From an uncultured Acetatifactor sp. (lineage in GTDB: Bacteria; Bacillota; Clostridia; Lachnospirales; Lachnospiraceae): a stretch of DNA of 64,000 bases. Under the pieces are notes generated by a model that saw only the letters and a list, made by a program, of their open reading frames with translations, ran no database searches and was not told where the DNA came from. The stretch is from NCBI GenBank assembly GCA_910584235.1, contig CAJTZD010000013.1:25247-89246 (forward strand), given 5' to 3'. Made by a program: the position numbers and the translations under genes. Below are positions 35,470 through 44,470 of the stretch, piece after piece; the stretch's first letter is position 1, and each line of letters begins with the position of its first letter.

Positions 35470-36249
35470 TCAGCCTCTTTCTCCGGCGTCTATCTCTTCT
35501 ATCCGGTAACCGCTGATCCGCAGAGCGTCTTTAATGGCCTTTTCGGACAGCCCCGTCTCTTCCATGAGTTCCCGGGGAGTGACTTTCCTGCGCAGTTCCT
35601 CCGAAAGCTCCCCTGCCTTGTCAGCCACCCGGTTCACTTTATCGGCGATTTTCTGATCATTCTCCGCATTGGCGGCGTGTTCTCTGATACATTCCTCGCA
35701 GGCATCCATGATCCGCTTTGCCAGCATTCCCTGAACCTCCGGGGCCTTTCCCGAAAAAGGCTCCCCGCCCAGGCTGCCCTGCCCCATGCCTGCCAATATC
35801 TCCACGCCCAGAGCCAGCGCCACGTTTCCCTCTCCGATCAGATCCTCCAAGGGTACCCCCTGTCCCGCGTAGAGCCTGGCAATATCCGCCGCCTCCCGCA
35901 GATAACTCTCCGTCAGCAGCTGCCTGGCAGACTTGTCCCCTGCCATAACGGCCATGGCATAGGCTTCCCGCTGTCCGTCGCTGTAAACGGGAAGCGCCCG
36001 GATCTCGTCCAGATACATCTGGAGATAATCCCTCTCCTCTCCGGTCAACAGCGCGTCCCGGTCAGGAGGCTCTCCAATGCCCACATTGTGCTTTCTCAGA
36101 TAGTCAAACACCATCTCGATCTGGGCATCCTTTAAATCAAGCGCGGCGAATTCTTCCCGGACCTGCTCCTCACCGATACAGTTGCCCTGCTCCTTTGCAA
36201 GCCTGCGCACCCTTTCCAGGGTCTGCGCAAATATGATTTCCTGATTCAC
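35470..36249 (-). CDS. Sigma-70-like protein lacking promoter-recognition regions
   Basis: A 259-residue protein built from pieces of a sigma factor. Residues 10-55 resemble sigma region 1.1 (EEQVREEFAALDLKDAQIEM, FDYLRKHNVGIG). A middle part matches the start of regions 1.2-2 (YLQMYLDEIRALP, then LYAGQGVPLEDLIGEGNVAL). A C-terminal helix-turn-helix looks like region 3 (VTPRELMEETGLSEKAIKDA). The aromatic region 2.3/2.4 that melts and reads the -10 box, and a region 4 for the -35 box, are not visible. It may bind RNA polymerase without directing it to promoters (inference). The start is GTG after AAAAGGAAA. Confidence 0.65.
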   Translation of the reverse strand: MNQEIIFAQTLERVRRLAKEQGNCIGEEQVREEFAALDLKDAQIEMVFDYLRKHNVGIGEPPDRDALLTGEERDYLQMYLDEIRALPVYSDGQREAYAMAVMAGDKSARQLLTESYLREAADIARLYAGQGVPLEDLIGEGNVALALGVEILAGMGQGSLGGEPFSGKAPEVQGMLAKRIMDACEECIREHAANAENDQKIADKVNRVADKAGELSEELRRKVTPRELMEETGLSEKAIKDALRISGYRIEEIDAGERG

Positions 36250-36304
36250 TTTCCTTTTCCCCTTCTCCTTGAAAAAGCTGATCCTTTCCCCCGCTTCCCC
36301 ATTC

Positions 36305-37150
36305 TCATTTTACATGGGTATGCGTGAACAGATGCTGCTGGCAGTACTCATAATTGCCGTTGCATTTAGAGCAGAACCTGAATTCCAGATTCGGGTCGTC
36401 ATCCTCTGTCTGTCCGCACACCGCGCATTTATGCTTGGTTACCTTGGAATTGCGCCGGATGTCCTGCCGAAACTCCGCCCTGCGCTTCATCTGCTTCGGA
36501 GTCATGTGGATATGGCTCCTGGAGGTAATGAAGAAAATAATAAAATTCAGCAGAGAGGACACAATGACGATCCTGGTCACAAGGCCTCCCCGGAACAGGA
36601 AATCATACAACAGTACCACACCGTCCAGAATGCCCAGCCATTTCACTTTCACCGGAATGATGAACATCAAAAGCACCTGCATATCCGGAAATGTGGCGGC
36701 AAATGCCAGGAAAATGGACATATTGATATAATAGGTGCTGATCAGCAGGGACACAATCATGGAAGTACCCTCTAAGCCGGCGCCTCCGCCCGTCAAAAGG
36801 AACTGAATCCCCAGCCATACAAAACTGCCCAGAATCGTGAACAGCATGCCTGAGAACAGATACACATTGTAGCGGTAAGTGCCCCATGTGCGCTCCAGGG
36901 TAGTGCCGATATTATAGTAAAACAGAAGCATGATAATTGTAAACGGATCCAGCGAGGACGGAGGCACAATGACCCAGGTAAACAGCCTCCAGACCTGGCC
37001 GTGCAGCACTGCGTAAGGGTCCAGTGTCAGATAAAGAAGAAAATTCCCGTTGATCATCTGGATCACATAACCTGCCACATAGCATAAAATCAAAACCAGC
37101 GACAGATTGCTGATGGCATATTTCCCAAATTTCTTTTCAAAATTGCTCAT
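36305..37150 (-). CDS. Rhomboid-like membrane protein with C-terminal zinc ribbon
   Basis: A 281-residue protein with about six membrane segments in the rhomboid/Der1-like arrangement: NLSLVLILCYVAGYVIQMI, then GQVWRLFTWVIVPP, LLFYYNIGTTLERTWGTYRY, and further helices to IVSSLLNFIIFFI. The G-x-S-G serine loop of active rhomboid proteases is not seen; the corresponding stretch reads LEGTSMIVS, so it may be inactive. The cytoplasmic tail carries a four-cysteine ribbon (CAVCGQTED, later CSKCNGNYEYC). I chose ATG 37150; a GTG two codons upstream has better spacing from GGAGG and is possible. Confidence 0.6.
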   Translation of the reverse strand: MSNFEKKFGKYAISNLSLVLILCYVAGYVIQMINGNFLLYLTLDPYAVLHGQVWRLFTWVIVPPSSLDPFTIIMLLFYYNIGTTLERTWGTYRYNVYLFSGMLFTILGSFVWLGIQFLLTGGGAGLEGTSMIVSLLISTYYINMSIFLAFAATFPDMQVLLMFIIPVKVKWLGILDGVVLLYDFLFRGGLVTRIVIVSSLLNFIIFFITSRSHIHMTPKQMKRRAEFRQDIRRNSKVTKHKCAVCGQTEDDDPNLEFRFCSKCNGNYEYCQQHLFTHTHVK

Positions 37151-37283
37151 TTTCACTCACTCCTCCATAGAAACGCTTTCAAATCAATAGTATTTTATCA
37201 TTCCCGCTTCCATAAGTAAACCAAACTTTTCCTATTTTATATAAAAATCAGTTTTTTAATAAACTTTTAACAGGTAGAGATAT

Positions 37284-37312
37284 TTGCATTTTGGCCCGCA
37301 GTGTACTATAAT
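37284..37312 (+). promoter_or_regulatory. Promoter of the activase operon
   Basis: TTGCAT (37284-37289), a 17-base spacer and a perfect TATAAT (37307-37312), giving a start near 37319. The site is clear of the divergent rhomboid-like gene. Confidence 0.75.
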
Positions 37313-37317
37313 GTCCT

Positions 37318-37343
37318 AGAATGTCAGTATGGGTCGACATTCT
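37318..37343 (+). promoter_or_regulatory. Inverted repeat at the activase transcription start
   Basis: AGAATGTC (37318-37325) and GACATTCT (37336-37343) are perfect complements with a 10-base spacer. They begin at the predicted transcription start, so this could be an operator or a 5'-end hairpin that protects the long mRNA. Confidence 0.5.
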
Positions 37344-37388
37344 TTTCCGGCCCCAGGGCCATGGTTAATTTCAGGAAGGATGATTTAC

Positions 37389-40300
37389 ATGGAATTCACA
37401 ACTAAAACAGCAGTCTCTGGCGATGCCGACGTACTTCTCGGCGATGCCGATGCATTTCTCGGCATTGATATAGGCTCCACCACAGTCAAGATTGCGATTC
37501 TGGACAATAAGCATCATATACTGTTTTCCGATTATGAGCGCCACTTTGCCAATATCCGGGAAACGCTCCGGGGACTTTTGGAGAAAGCCCGCGGGCAGCT
37601 TGGCAACCTGACGCTGCATCCCGTGATTACAGGTTCCGGCGGCCTGACTTTAGCCGGATGCCTGGAAGTACCTTTCACCCAGGAAGTCATAGCGGTAGCC
37701 TCCGCTCTCCGGGAGCTGGCGCCGAAGACGGACGTGGCCATTGAACTGGGCGGTGAGGATGCCAAAATCATTTATTTTGAGGGCGGCAATGTAGAACAGC
37801 GCATGAACGGCATCTGCGCAGGCGGCACAGGCTCTTTCATCGATCAGATGGCCTCCCTGATCCAGACTGACGCTTCCGGCCTGAACGAATATGCCAAAAA
37901 TTACAAATCCCTCTATGCCATAGCGGCCCGCTGCGGCGTGTTCGCCAAGACAGACATTCAGCCCCTGATCAATGAAGGGGCCACGAAAGAGGATCTGGCT
38001 GCCTCCATCTTCCAGGCTGTGGTGAACCAGACCATCTCCGGCCTGGCCTGCGGCAAGCCCATCCGGGGACATGTGGCGTTTCTGGGAGGTCCGCTGCACT
38101 TCCTCTCGGAACTGAAAGCGGCTTTCATCCGCACCCTGCGCCTTGACGACGACCATGTGATCTGCACGGACAATTCCCATCTGTTCGCAGCCATCGGCTC
38201 CGCTCTGAACGCAAAGCAGGAAAATGCCTGTTCCATGGAAGAAATGCTGCGCAGGCTGTCCTCCGATATCAAAATGGAGTTTGAGGTAGAGCGCATGGAG
38301 CCGCTTTTTGCCGACCAGAGCGCTTACGACGCGTTCAAACAGCGCCATGCAAAGGCTCATGTGGGCGCTATGCGGCTTTCCGATTACAAAGGCAACGCAT
38401 ACCTGGGCATCGACGCAGGCTCCACCACCACGAAGATCGCTTTGGTGGGCGAAGACGGAGCATTGCTGTATTCTTTCTACGCGGGAAACGACGGCAGCCC
38501 CATGAAGACAGCCATCCGTTCCTTAAAGGAAATCTATGAGCTGCTGCCGGAGGATGTACATATCGTGCGCTCCTGCTCCACAGGCTACGGCGAAGCGCTG
38601 ATGAAAGCGGCTTTCCTCTTAGACGACGGCGAGGTGGAAACCGTGGCCCATTACTACGCCGCCGCTTTCTTCAATCCGGATGTGGACTGTATCCTGGATA
38701 TCGGCGGCCAGGATATGAAGTGTATCAAGATCAAAGATCATGCCGTGGACAGCGTACTGCTCAACGAAGCCTGCTCCTCCGGCTGCGGCTCTTTCATCGA
38801 GACCTTTGCCAAATCCTTAAATTACAGTGTGGAAGATTTCGCCCAGGCCGCCATCTTCGCCGAGCATCCCATAGATCTGGGCACCCGCTGCACCGTATTC
38901 ATGAATTCCAGAGTCAAACAGGCCCAGAAAGAGGGCGCGGGGGTTCCCGATATTTCCGCGGGGCTTGCCTACTCTGTCATCAAGAACGCGCTGTTTAAGG
39001 TCATCAAAGTGTCCGACGCCTCAGAGCTGGGCAGGAATATCGTAGTCCAGGGAGGCACTTTCTACAACGACGCCGTCCTGCGCAGCTTTGAAAAGATTGC
39101 GGATTGTGAGGCAATCCGGCCCGACATCGCCGGCATCATGGGCGCTTTCGGCGCCGCGCTCATCGCCAGGGAGCATTTCCAGGAGGGCTACGAGACCAGT
39201 ATGCTCTCCTATGAGAAAATCTGCGCCCTGAAATACGAGACCAGCATGGCAAAGTGCAAAGGCTGTACCAACAGCTGCCGCCTGACCATCAACAAATTCT
39301 CAGGAGGCCGTCAGTACATCTCCGGCAACCGCTGTGAGAGAGGCATCGGCGGGCACAAAAATGCCCACAATGTACCCAATTTGTTCGATTATAAGCTGAA
39401 GCGCCTGTTCTCCTACGAATCTCTGGAGCCCGACAAGGCGCCAAGAGGCACAGTGGGCATTCCCAGAGTGCTGAATATGTACGAAAACTACCCTTTCTGG
39501 CATACTTTCTTCACCAAGCTGGGATACCGGGTAGTCCTCTCTCCCAGCTCCAACAGACAGATATACGAGCTGGGCATCGAGTCCATCCCCAGCGAATCCG
39601 AATGCTATCCGGCCAAGCTGGCCCACGGACATGTGGAATGGCTCATCAGACACAATGTGGATTTCATCTTCTATCCCGCCCTGTTTTATGAAAGGGATGA
39701 GGTGGAGGGGGCGAACAATCATTACAACTGCCCCATTGTCACCTCCTATTCGGAAAATATCAAGAATAATGTGGAGGCCGTCAGCAACGGCCAGGTCAGA
39801 CTGCGCAATCCTTTTCTGTCTTTCCGGGATTTGGACACGGCCACTCAGGCTCTGCAGCGGGAATTTAAGGAACTTCCCGCCGAGGACGTGGCTGCCGCCG
39901 GGAAAGCCGGCTGGGAGGAGATGAGCCATACCCGGGCCGATATACGCGCAAAGGGCGAGGAGGTCATTGCCTGGCTGGCAAAGACCGGAAAACGGGGCAT
40001 TGTGCTGGCCGGACGCCCCTACCATATCGACCCTGAGATCAACCACGGACTGCCGGAGCTGATCACTTCCTTTGACGTGGCCGTGCTCACCGAGGACTCC
40101 GTTTCCCATTTAGGCTGTCCGGAGAGACCTCTCATTGTCTCTGACCAGTGGATGTACCATTCCAGGCTTTATGCCGCGGCCAGCTACGTAAAAACCGTGG
40201 AGAATCTGGATCTGATCCAGCTGAACTCTTTCGGCTGCGGCCTGGATGCCGTCACAACGGATCAGGTCAGCGACATCCTGTCCGGCTCAGGCAAGATTTA

Positions 40301-41681
40301 CACCTGCCTGAAGATCGACGAAGTGAACAATCTGGGTGCCGCCAGAATCCGGGTCCGCTCCCTGCTGTCCGCCATCAAGGTACGGGAAAAGGCCCATAAG
40401 GAGCGCATCCTCCATTCTTCCGCTATTGAGAAGAAGCCTTTCACGGAAGAAATGCGGAAAAATTATACCATCCTGTGCCCCCAGCTGTCCCCGATCCATT
40501 TCGAGATCATGGAACCGGCATTCAATGCTTGCGGCTACAATTTCGTAGTATTGGATAATGACAATAGACACTCCGTGGATGTTGGGTTAAAATATGTAAA
40601 TAACGATGCCTGCTACCCCTCTCTTTTGGTGGTGGGACAGATCATGGAAGCCTTGCTGTCCGGAAAATATGATGTGGAAAAGACCGCCATCGTCATGTCC
40701 CAGACCGGAGGCGGGTGCCGGGCCACCAATTATGTAGGCTTCATCCGCAGAGCTCTGAAAAAGGCCGGCATGGAACAAATTCCCGTGATCTCCCTGAATC
40801 TGGCCGGCATCGAGAGCAACCCGGGCTTCCATCTCAATGGGAATATGCTGGTTCGTGCCGCCCTGGCCGCCCAGTTCGGCGACATCTTCATGCGCTGCGT
40901 ATACCGGATGCGTCCCTATGAGGCCGTACCGGGTTCAGTGGACGCCCTGCACAGAAAATGGGTGAAGAAAACCCAGGATTTCGTGTCCGCAAAGCATGTG
41001 AACTTCTTTCGATTCGGCAGAATGTGCCGGGATATCATCCGGGAGTTCGACGCGGTTCCTTTGCTGGACATCCAAAAGCCCAGAGTGGGCATTGTAGGCG
41101 AGATATTGGTAAAATTCTCCCCTGCGGGCAACAATCACCTGGTAGAACTTCTGGAAAGCGAGGGCGCGGAGGCCGTAGTGCCGGATCTGATGGATTTCAT
41201 GCTGTACTGCTTCTATAATCAGATCTACAAGGCGCAGCATCTGGGCACCAGCAAAAAGGCCGCGCGCCTTTGCAGTATGGGTATCTGGGCCATCGAACAT
41301 ATCCTGCGGGGCAGCATGGCAAAGGAATTCAAAAAATCCTCTCATTTTACCCCTCCGGTGCCCATCCGGACAATCGCCTCTTTTGCGGAGCCCATTGTCT
41401 CCATCGGCAACCAAACCGGGGAGGGCTGGTTCCTCACAGGGGAAATGGTGGAATTGATTCATGAAAGCGTGCCCAATATCGTATGCACCCAGCCTTTCGG
41501 CTGTCTGCCTAACCATGTGGTGGGCAAGGGGGTTATCAAAGCCCTGCACAAACACTATCCGGAGTCCAACATCGTGGCTATTGACTACGACCCGGGCGCC
41601 AGCGAGGTGAACCAGTTGAACCGCATCAAGCTGATGCTGTCCACCGCCCAGAGGAATCTGCATAATAAGAAAGGAATATAA
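37389..41681 (+). CDS. Two-headed 2-hydroxyacyl-CoA dehydratase activase with DUF2229 region
   Basis: A 1430-residue protein of the BadF/BcrA/HgdC activator type. These use ATP and a 4Fe-4S cluster to push one electron into 2-hydroxyacyl-CoA dehydratases or related enzymes. Two ASKHA ATPase units are fused: [14 protein letters not shown] at residue 25 and [14 protein letters not shown] near 339, each with the cluster cysteines ([13 protein letters not shown] and [21 protein letters not shown] and TRCTVFMNS). A CKGCTNSC motif and the DUF2229/dehydratase-like half follow ([20 protein letters not shown]). The start has AGGAAGG upstream. The target enzyme is unknown; no dehydratase subunits are in the window. 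Confidence 0.88.
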   Translation: MEFTTKTAVSGDADVLLGDADAFLGIDIGSTTVKIAILDNKHHILFSDYERHFANIRETLRGLLEKARGQLGNLTLHPVITGSGGLTLAGCLEVPFTQEVIAVASALRELAPKTDVAIELGGEDAKIIYFEGGNVEQRMNGICAGGTGSFIDQMASLIQTDASGLNEYAKNYKSLYAIAARCGVFAKTDIQPLINEGATKEDLAASIFQAVVNQTISGLACGKPIRGHVAFLGGPLHFLSELKAAFIRTLRLDDDHVICTDNSHLFAAIGSALNAKQENACSMEEMLRRLSSDIKMEFEVERMEPLFADQSAYDAFKQRHAKAHVGAMRLSDYKGNAYLGIDAGSTTTKIALVGEDGALLYSFYAGNDGSPMKTAIRSLKEIYELLPEDVHIVRSCSTGYGEALMKAAFLLDDGEVETVAHYYAAAFFNPDVDCILDIGGQDMKCIKIKDHAVDSVLLNEACSSGCGSFIETFAKSLNYSVEDFAQAAIFAEHPIDLGTRCTVFMNSRVKQAQKEGAGVPDISAGLAYSVIKNALFKVIKVSDASELGRNIVVQGGTFYNDAVLRSFEKIADCEAIRPDIAGIMGAFGAALIAREHFQEGYETSMLSYEKICALKYETSMAKCKGCTNSCRLTINKFSGGRQYISGNRCERGIGGHKNAHNVPNLFDYKLKRLFSYESLEPDKAPRGTVGIPRVLNMYENYPFWHTFFTKLGYRVVLSPSSNRQIYELGIESIPSESECYPAKLAHGHVEWLIRHNVDFIFYPALFYERDEVEGANNHYNCPIVTSYSENIKNNVEAVSNGQVRLRNPFLSFRDLDTATQALQREFKELPAEDVAAAGKAGWEEMSHTRADIRAKGEEVIAWLAKTGKRGIVLAGRPYHIDPEINHGLPELITSFDVAVLTEDSVSHLGCPERPLIVSDQWMYHSRLYAAASYVKTVENLDLIQLNSFGCGLDAVTTDQVSDILSGSGKIYTCLKIDEVNNLGAARIRVRSLLSAIKVREKAHKERILHSSAIEKKPFTEEMRKNYTILCPQLSPIHFEIMEPAFNACGYNFVVLDNDNRHSVDVGLKYVNNDACYPSLLVVGQIMEALLSGKYDVEKTAIVMSQTGGGCRATNYVGFIRRALKKAGMEQIPVISLNLAGIESNPGFHLNGNMLVRAALAAQFGDIFMRCVYRMRPYEAVPGSVDALHRKWVKKTQDFVSAKHVNFFRFGRMCRDIIREFDAVPLLDIQKPRVGIVGEILVKFSPAGNNHLVELLESEGAEAVVPDLMDFMLYCFYNQIYKAQHLGTSKKAARLCSMGIWAIEHILRGSMAKEFKKSSHFTPPVPIRTIASFAEPIVSIGNQTGEGWFLTGEMVELIHESVPNIVCTQPFGCLPNHVVGKGVIKALHKHYPESNIVAIDYDPGASEVNQLNRIKLMLSTAQRNLHNKKGI

Positions 41682-41712
41682 ATTTAGACAGAATCGGAAA
41701 GGAAAAAAGATT

Positions 41713-44007
41713 ATGGCAGGATTTGTTTTAAAAAAGGCAGAGACCATCCGCAGCAGTGAGCAGCCCGTGACCACTCTGTTCCTCATCTCACAGGGACGGC
41801 TGGAGGTAACATGCCCGGGAGGTTCCTATCAGATCAGGACCGGAGATGTGGCAGGCATCTGTGAGATTTGCTCTGAAATCCACTTTCTGACCTACACCGC
41901 CTTGGAGGACACGGTCCTCATGCCCTATCCGCTCACCAGCATGGAGGCCCTGGATAACCTGTTGATAAAGCGCCCCAGCATCGCAAAGCTGTTCATTCTG
42001 TCCCTCCTGCGCCAGTTCGGCGCCATGATGGAGCAGGCTTCCGTGTCGGAGGTCAGCAGCGCAAAGCTTTATCAGAGACTTCGGGCAGATTGCGAGCTGT
42101 ACGCCGCCCTGTGCGACCAGCATAAGGTGGCTTCCCGCATTCCCGCTGAAGTGGAAGAGATTCCTCCCTGTCTGGACGACTCCTGCGATGAATGGCTGAA
42201 CCTGTACTATACTTCGCTGAGACGTATCTACATGGGCCCGGATTCCGACATCCTGCTGCAGGAGCCGGGGCTATCCTTAGGGATGCTCCGGAAAGGCTCC
42301 CTGGATCTGAACAAGACATACCGGGTGCTGGACGCCCAGTGCCAGTACCGCTCCCAGATCTTAAGCTGTTATTACAGCCCCTCAGGGAACGACATGTTTG
42401 ATGCCATGACAAAGCTCTACTACCGCCTCTGCCAGGAGGGAGCGGACTCCCGGGAATTATATGGGCGCGTCTCCCGTCTGCTTCGCCTGCCCGAAGAATA
42501 TGACATTCCCCAGGAGTCCCAGGCCAGTGCCCGCGCGGAAGCTTTCCGCCGGAAAGAAGGCGCTCTGGCACACGCGGAGACTGCCCAGGGCATGGGAGAA
42601 AGCTCCGATGCGGATATCCTGAAGCTTCTGGAGGGTTCCCTGGAGACGATCCTGGATTATGCCGGGCTGAGCGGTGATAAAGAGACCGCTTTCCGGGAGC
42701 ATGTCAATCTCTATAAGGCCCGTCCGGACAAAAATTCTTCGGATGACGAGTGTACCCGTCTGCGCAGGATGCTGACAGATGAATTTTATCTCCTGTATAC
42801 GGAAGTCTTTGAGCGCTCCCTCTCAGTGCCCGCTCTGCCCATTCCCGTGCGCATGTTCCTCTATTTCGGGTATGTGGATGAGAAGCTGGCAGGAGAAGAC
42901 AACAGCATAGTACTTTATCGTCTGGCCAACTATATGAGCGAGCCGGGACAATGCGGTGTCTATACCTTTTACGACTGGCTGACGGCTATCTACGATGGTG
43001 AGAAAAATCCCAGCCGCAGCGAACTGGACGAGGATTACGACGACTTTATCTATATACAGAAGAAAAAAGGCAATCTCTCCGCCGCAGAGGTTACCGCCAT
43101 GGAAAACAACCGCCTGGAAAAGGTCCGCTATGAGCTCCAGAATCTGTTCCCCAGCGCAAACAAGGTGACATTTGGCCGGGTGACCACATACTGTCCGCTT
43201 TTTACGGCAGAGAACATGCTCAAGGATCTGAAAGACTCTTTCGTTACTCCGGAAAAGATAGGCGGCGCCCTGGCCATGCTCAAAGCGGTGGACTTTTCGG
43301 CCTTTTACCGGGAAACCATCGATTACGAAATGTCCCAGGCCATGAACCGGGAGCCCATGCATGTGGAATATCTGCCCGACATCATCCTCATGCCCAACGC
43401 GGGAATGAGAGGCTCTCTGTGGCAGGAAATCGAGGGCCGCAAGCGCAACAGCCCCAGCCGTATGATTCTGCCCGTCTTCTACATGGAGAATCTGGACACC
43501 GCCATTGTACGGATGACCGGAGAATTCCGCTGGGAGATGTGCAAGCGTATTCAGAGCGGCCGCTGGAACGATGTATCGGAGCCCTCCCTTACCAGCGAAT
43601 ATTTTGACTACATGCAGTTCTACAAAAAGAATACCGAATTGAGTAAGGACGCGAAAGAAAAGCTTCAGAACAGCCTGGTCAGAGCCAAGAACAGCTTCCG
43701 GGAAATGTTCGTCCGGGATTATATCACCTGGATCTTTTACGAGAGCAGCGGTTCGGCAAGGCTCAATAAGATTGCCCGCAGAATTCTCTTCCTGTACTGC
43801 CCGCTACCCGCTTCCATGGATGCCGGGCTGGAGCAGAACCCTATGTTCCAGGAATTGCTCAGCCGCCAGAAGATTCTCTCCGGGCAAAAGCTGCAAAAGC
43901 TCGGAATCCTCAAACAGAAGCTGCGCAACAGCGGTACGCCCGTTCCGGACTGCCTGGAGCAGGAGATTGCTTTCGTCTCCAGAAAGCCCGTTCCCGTGGT
44001 CTCTTAA
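41713..44007 (+). CDS. Large protein with N-terminal cyclic-nucleotide-binding-like domain
   Basis: A 764-residue cytoplasmic protein, 31 bases behind the activase gene, hence probably one operon. Residues 10-110 look like a cNMP-binding beta-roll (TTLFLISQGRLEVTCPGG, RTGDVAGICEI) with a following helix (SIAKLFILSLLRQFGAMM). No helix-turn-helix of the Crp type follows. The remaining 600 residues are mostly helical and unrecognised, with blocks such as LPIPVRMFLYFGYVDEKLAG, FYDWLTAIYDGEKNPSRSEL and VRDYITWIFYESSGSARL. It may sense a small molecule and adjust the activase, but that is only inferred from adjacency. AAAGGA precedes the ATG. Confidence 0.65.
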   Translation: MAGFVLKKAETIRSSEQPVTTLFLISQGRLEVTCPGGSYQIRTGDVAGICEICSEIHFLTYTALEDTVLMPYPLTSMEALDNLLIKRPSIAKLFILSLLRQFGAMMEQASVSEVSSAKLYQRLRADCELYAALCDQHKVASRIPAEVEEIPPCLDDSCDEWLNLYYTSLRRIYMGPDSDILLQEPGLSLGMLRKGSLDLNKTYRVLDAQCQYRSQILSCYYSPSGNDMFDAMTKLYYRLCQEGADSRELYGRVSRLLRLPEEYDIPQESQASARAEAFRRKEGALAHAETAQGMGESSDADILKLLEGSLETILDYAGLSGDKETAFREHVNLYKARPDKNSSDDECTRLRRMLTDEFYLLYTEVFERSLSVPALPIPVRMFLYFGYVDEKLAGEDNSIVLYRLANYMSEPGQCGVYTFYDWLTAIYDGEKNPSRSELDEDYDDFIYIQKKKGNLSAAEVTAMENNRLEKVRYELQNLFPSANKVTFGRVTTYCPLFTAENMLKDLKDSFVTPEKIGGALAMLKAVDFSAFYRETIDYEMSQAMNREPMHVEYLPDIILMPNAGMRGSLWQEIEGRKRNSPSRMILPVFYMENLDTAIVRMTGEFRWEMCKRIQSGRWNDVSEPSLTSEYFDYMQFYKKNTELSKDAKEKLQNSLVRAKNSFREMFVRDYITWIFYESSGSARLNKIARRILFLYCPLPASMDAGLEQNPMFQELLSRQKILSGQKLQKLGILKQKLRNSGTPVPDCLEQEIAFVSRKPVPVVS

Positions 44008-44036
44008 ACAGCATGCGCGCAAAAAGGATAAAAAGA

Positions 44037-44072
44037 AAATCCGGAGGCAATTCTTTCCTTTCCCCGGATTTT
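44037..44072 (+). terminator. Terminator of the activase operon
   Basis: AAAATCCGG (44037-44045) pairs with CCGGATTTT (44064-44072), so the stem ends in a T-run, 30 bases after the last stop. Just past it, CGGCGGCC and GGCCGCCG (around 44094-44119) form a second GC-rich hairpin at the 3' end of the convergent gene. Confidence 0.7.
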
Positions 44073-44103
44073 CCATAAATATAATTCATATACGGCGGCC
44101 GCC

Positions 44104-44343
44104 TCAGGAGGCCGCCGCTTCCCGGCGTTCCAAATACTCCTGCAGCACTTCCGCCACTTCCTCTGCCCCCAGGCCCGACTCGGCCATTATCTCGCTCACA
44201 GCCTCCAGCTCCTTGCGCCGCTTCTCCTGGTACAGTTCCTCCAGTTCCCGCTTCTCCGACTCTACTCTGGTCTGCAGGGCCTCAATCATCTCCTGCTTTG
44301 CAGCTATTTTTTCTTCGATACTTTTACGCTGTCCTCTTGCCAT
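44104..44343 (-). CDS. Small coiled-coil hypothetical protein
   Basis: A 79-residue, highly charged protein: MARGQRKSIEEKIAAKQEM, then heptad-like RVESEKRELEELYQEKRRKE, and a short helical end LGAEEVAEVLQEYLERRE. It looks like a single long coiled coil with a small C-terminal cap. No known family is certain. The ATG at 44343 has AGGAG six bases upstream. It lies 127 bases downstream of the SNF2 helicase on the same strand. Its stop falls inside the GC-rich hairpin shared with the convergent activase operon. Confidence 0.6.
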   Translation of the reverse strand: MARGQRKSIEEKIAAKQEMIEALQTRVESEKRELEELYQEKRRKELEAVSEIMAESGLGAEEVAEVLQEYLERREAAAS

Positions 44344-44470
44344 ATACTTCTCCTTTCCTCGGACCGCTCCCAATCCTTTTCTACAAGTATATGGACAAGA
44401 TCCGGAAAATATTCCTGGAAAATTGTTATTTTTTACATATACCTTTCAAATATTGATCCCGGCATACCGC

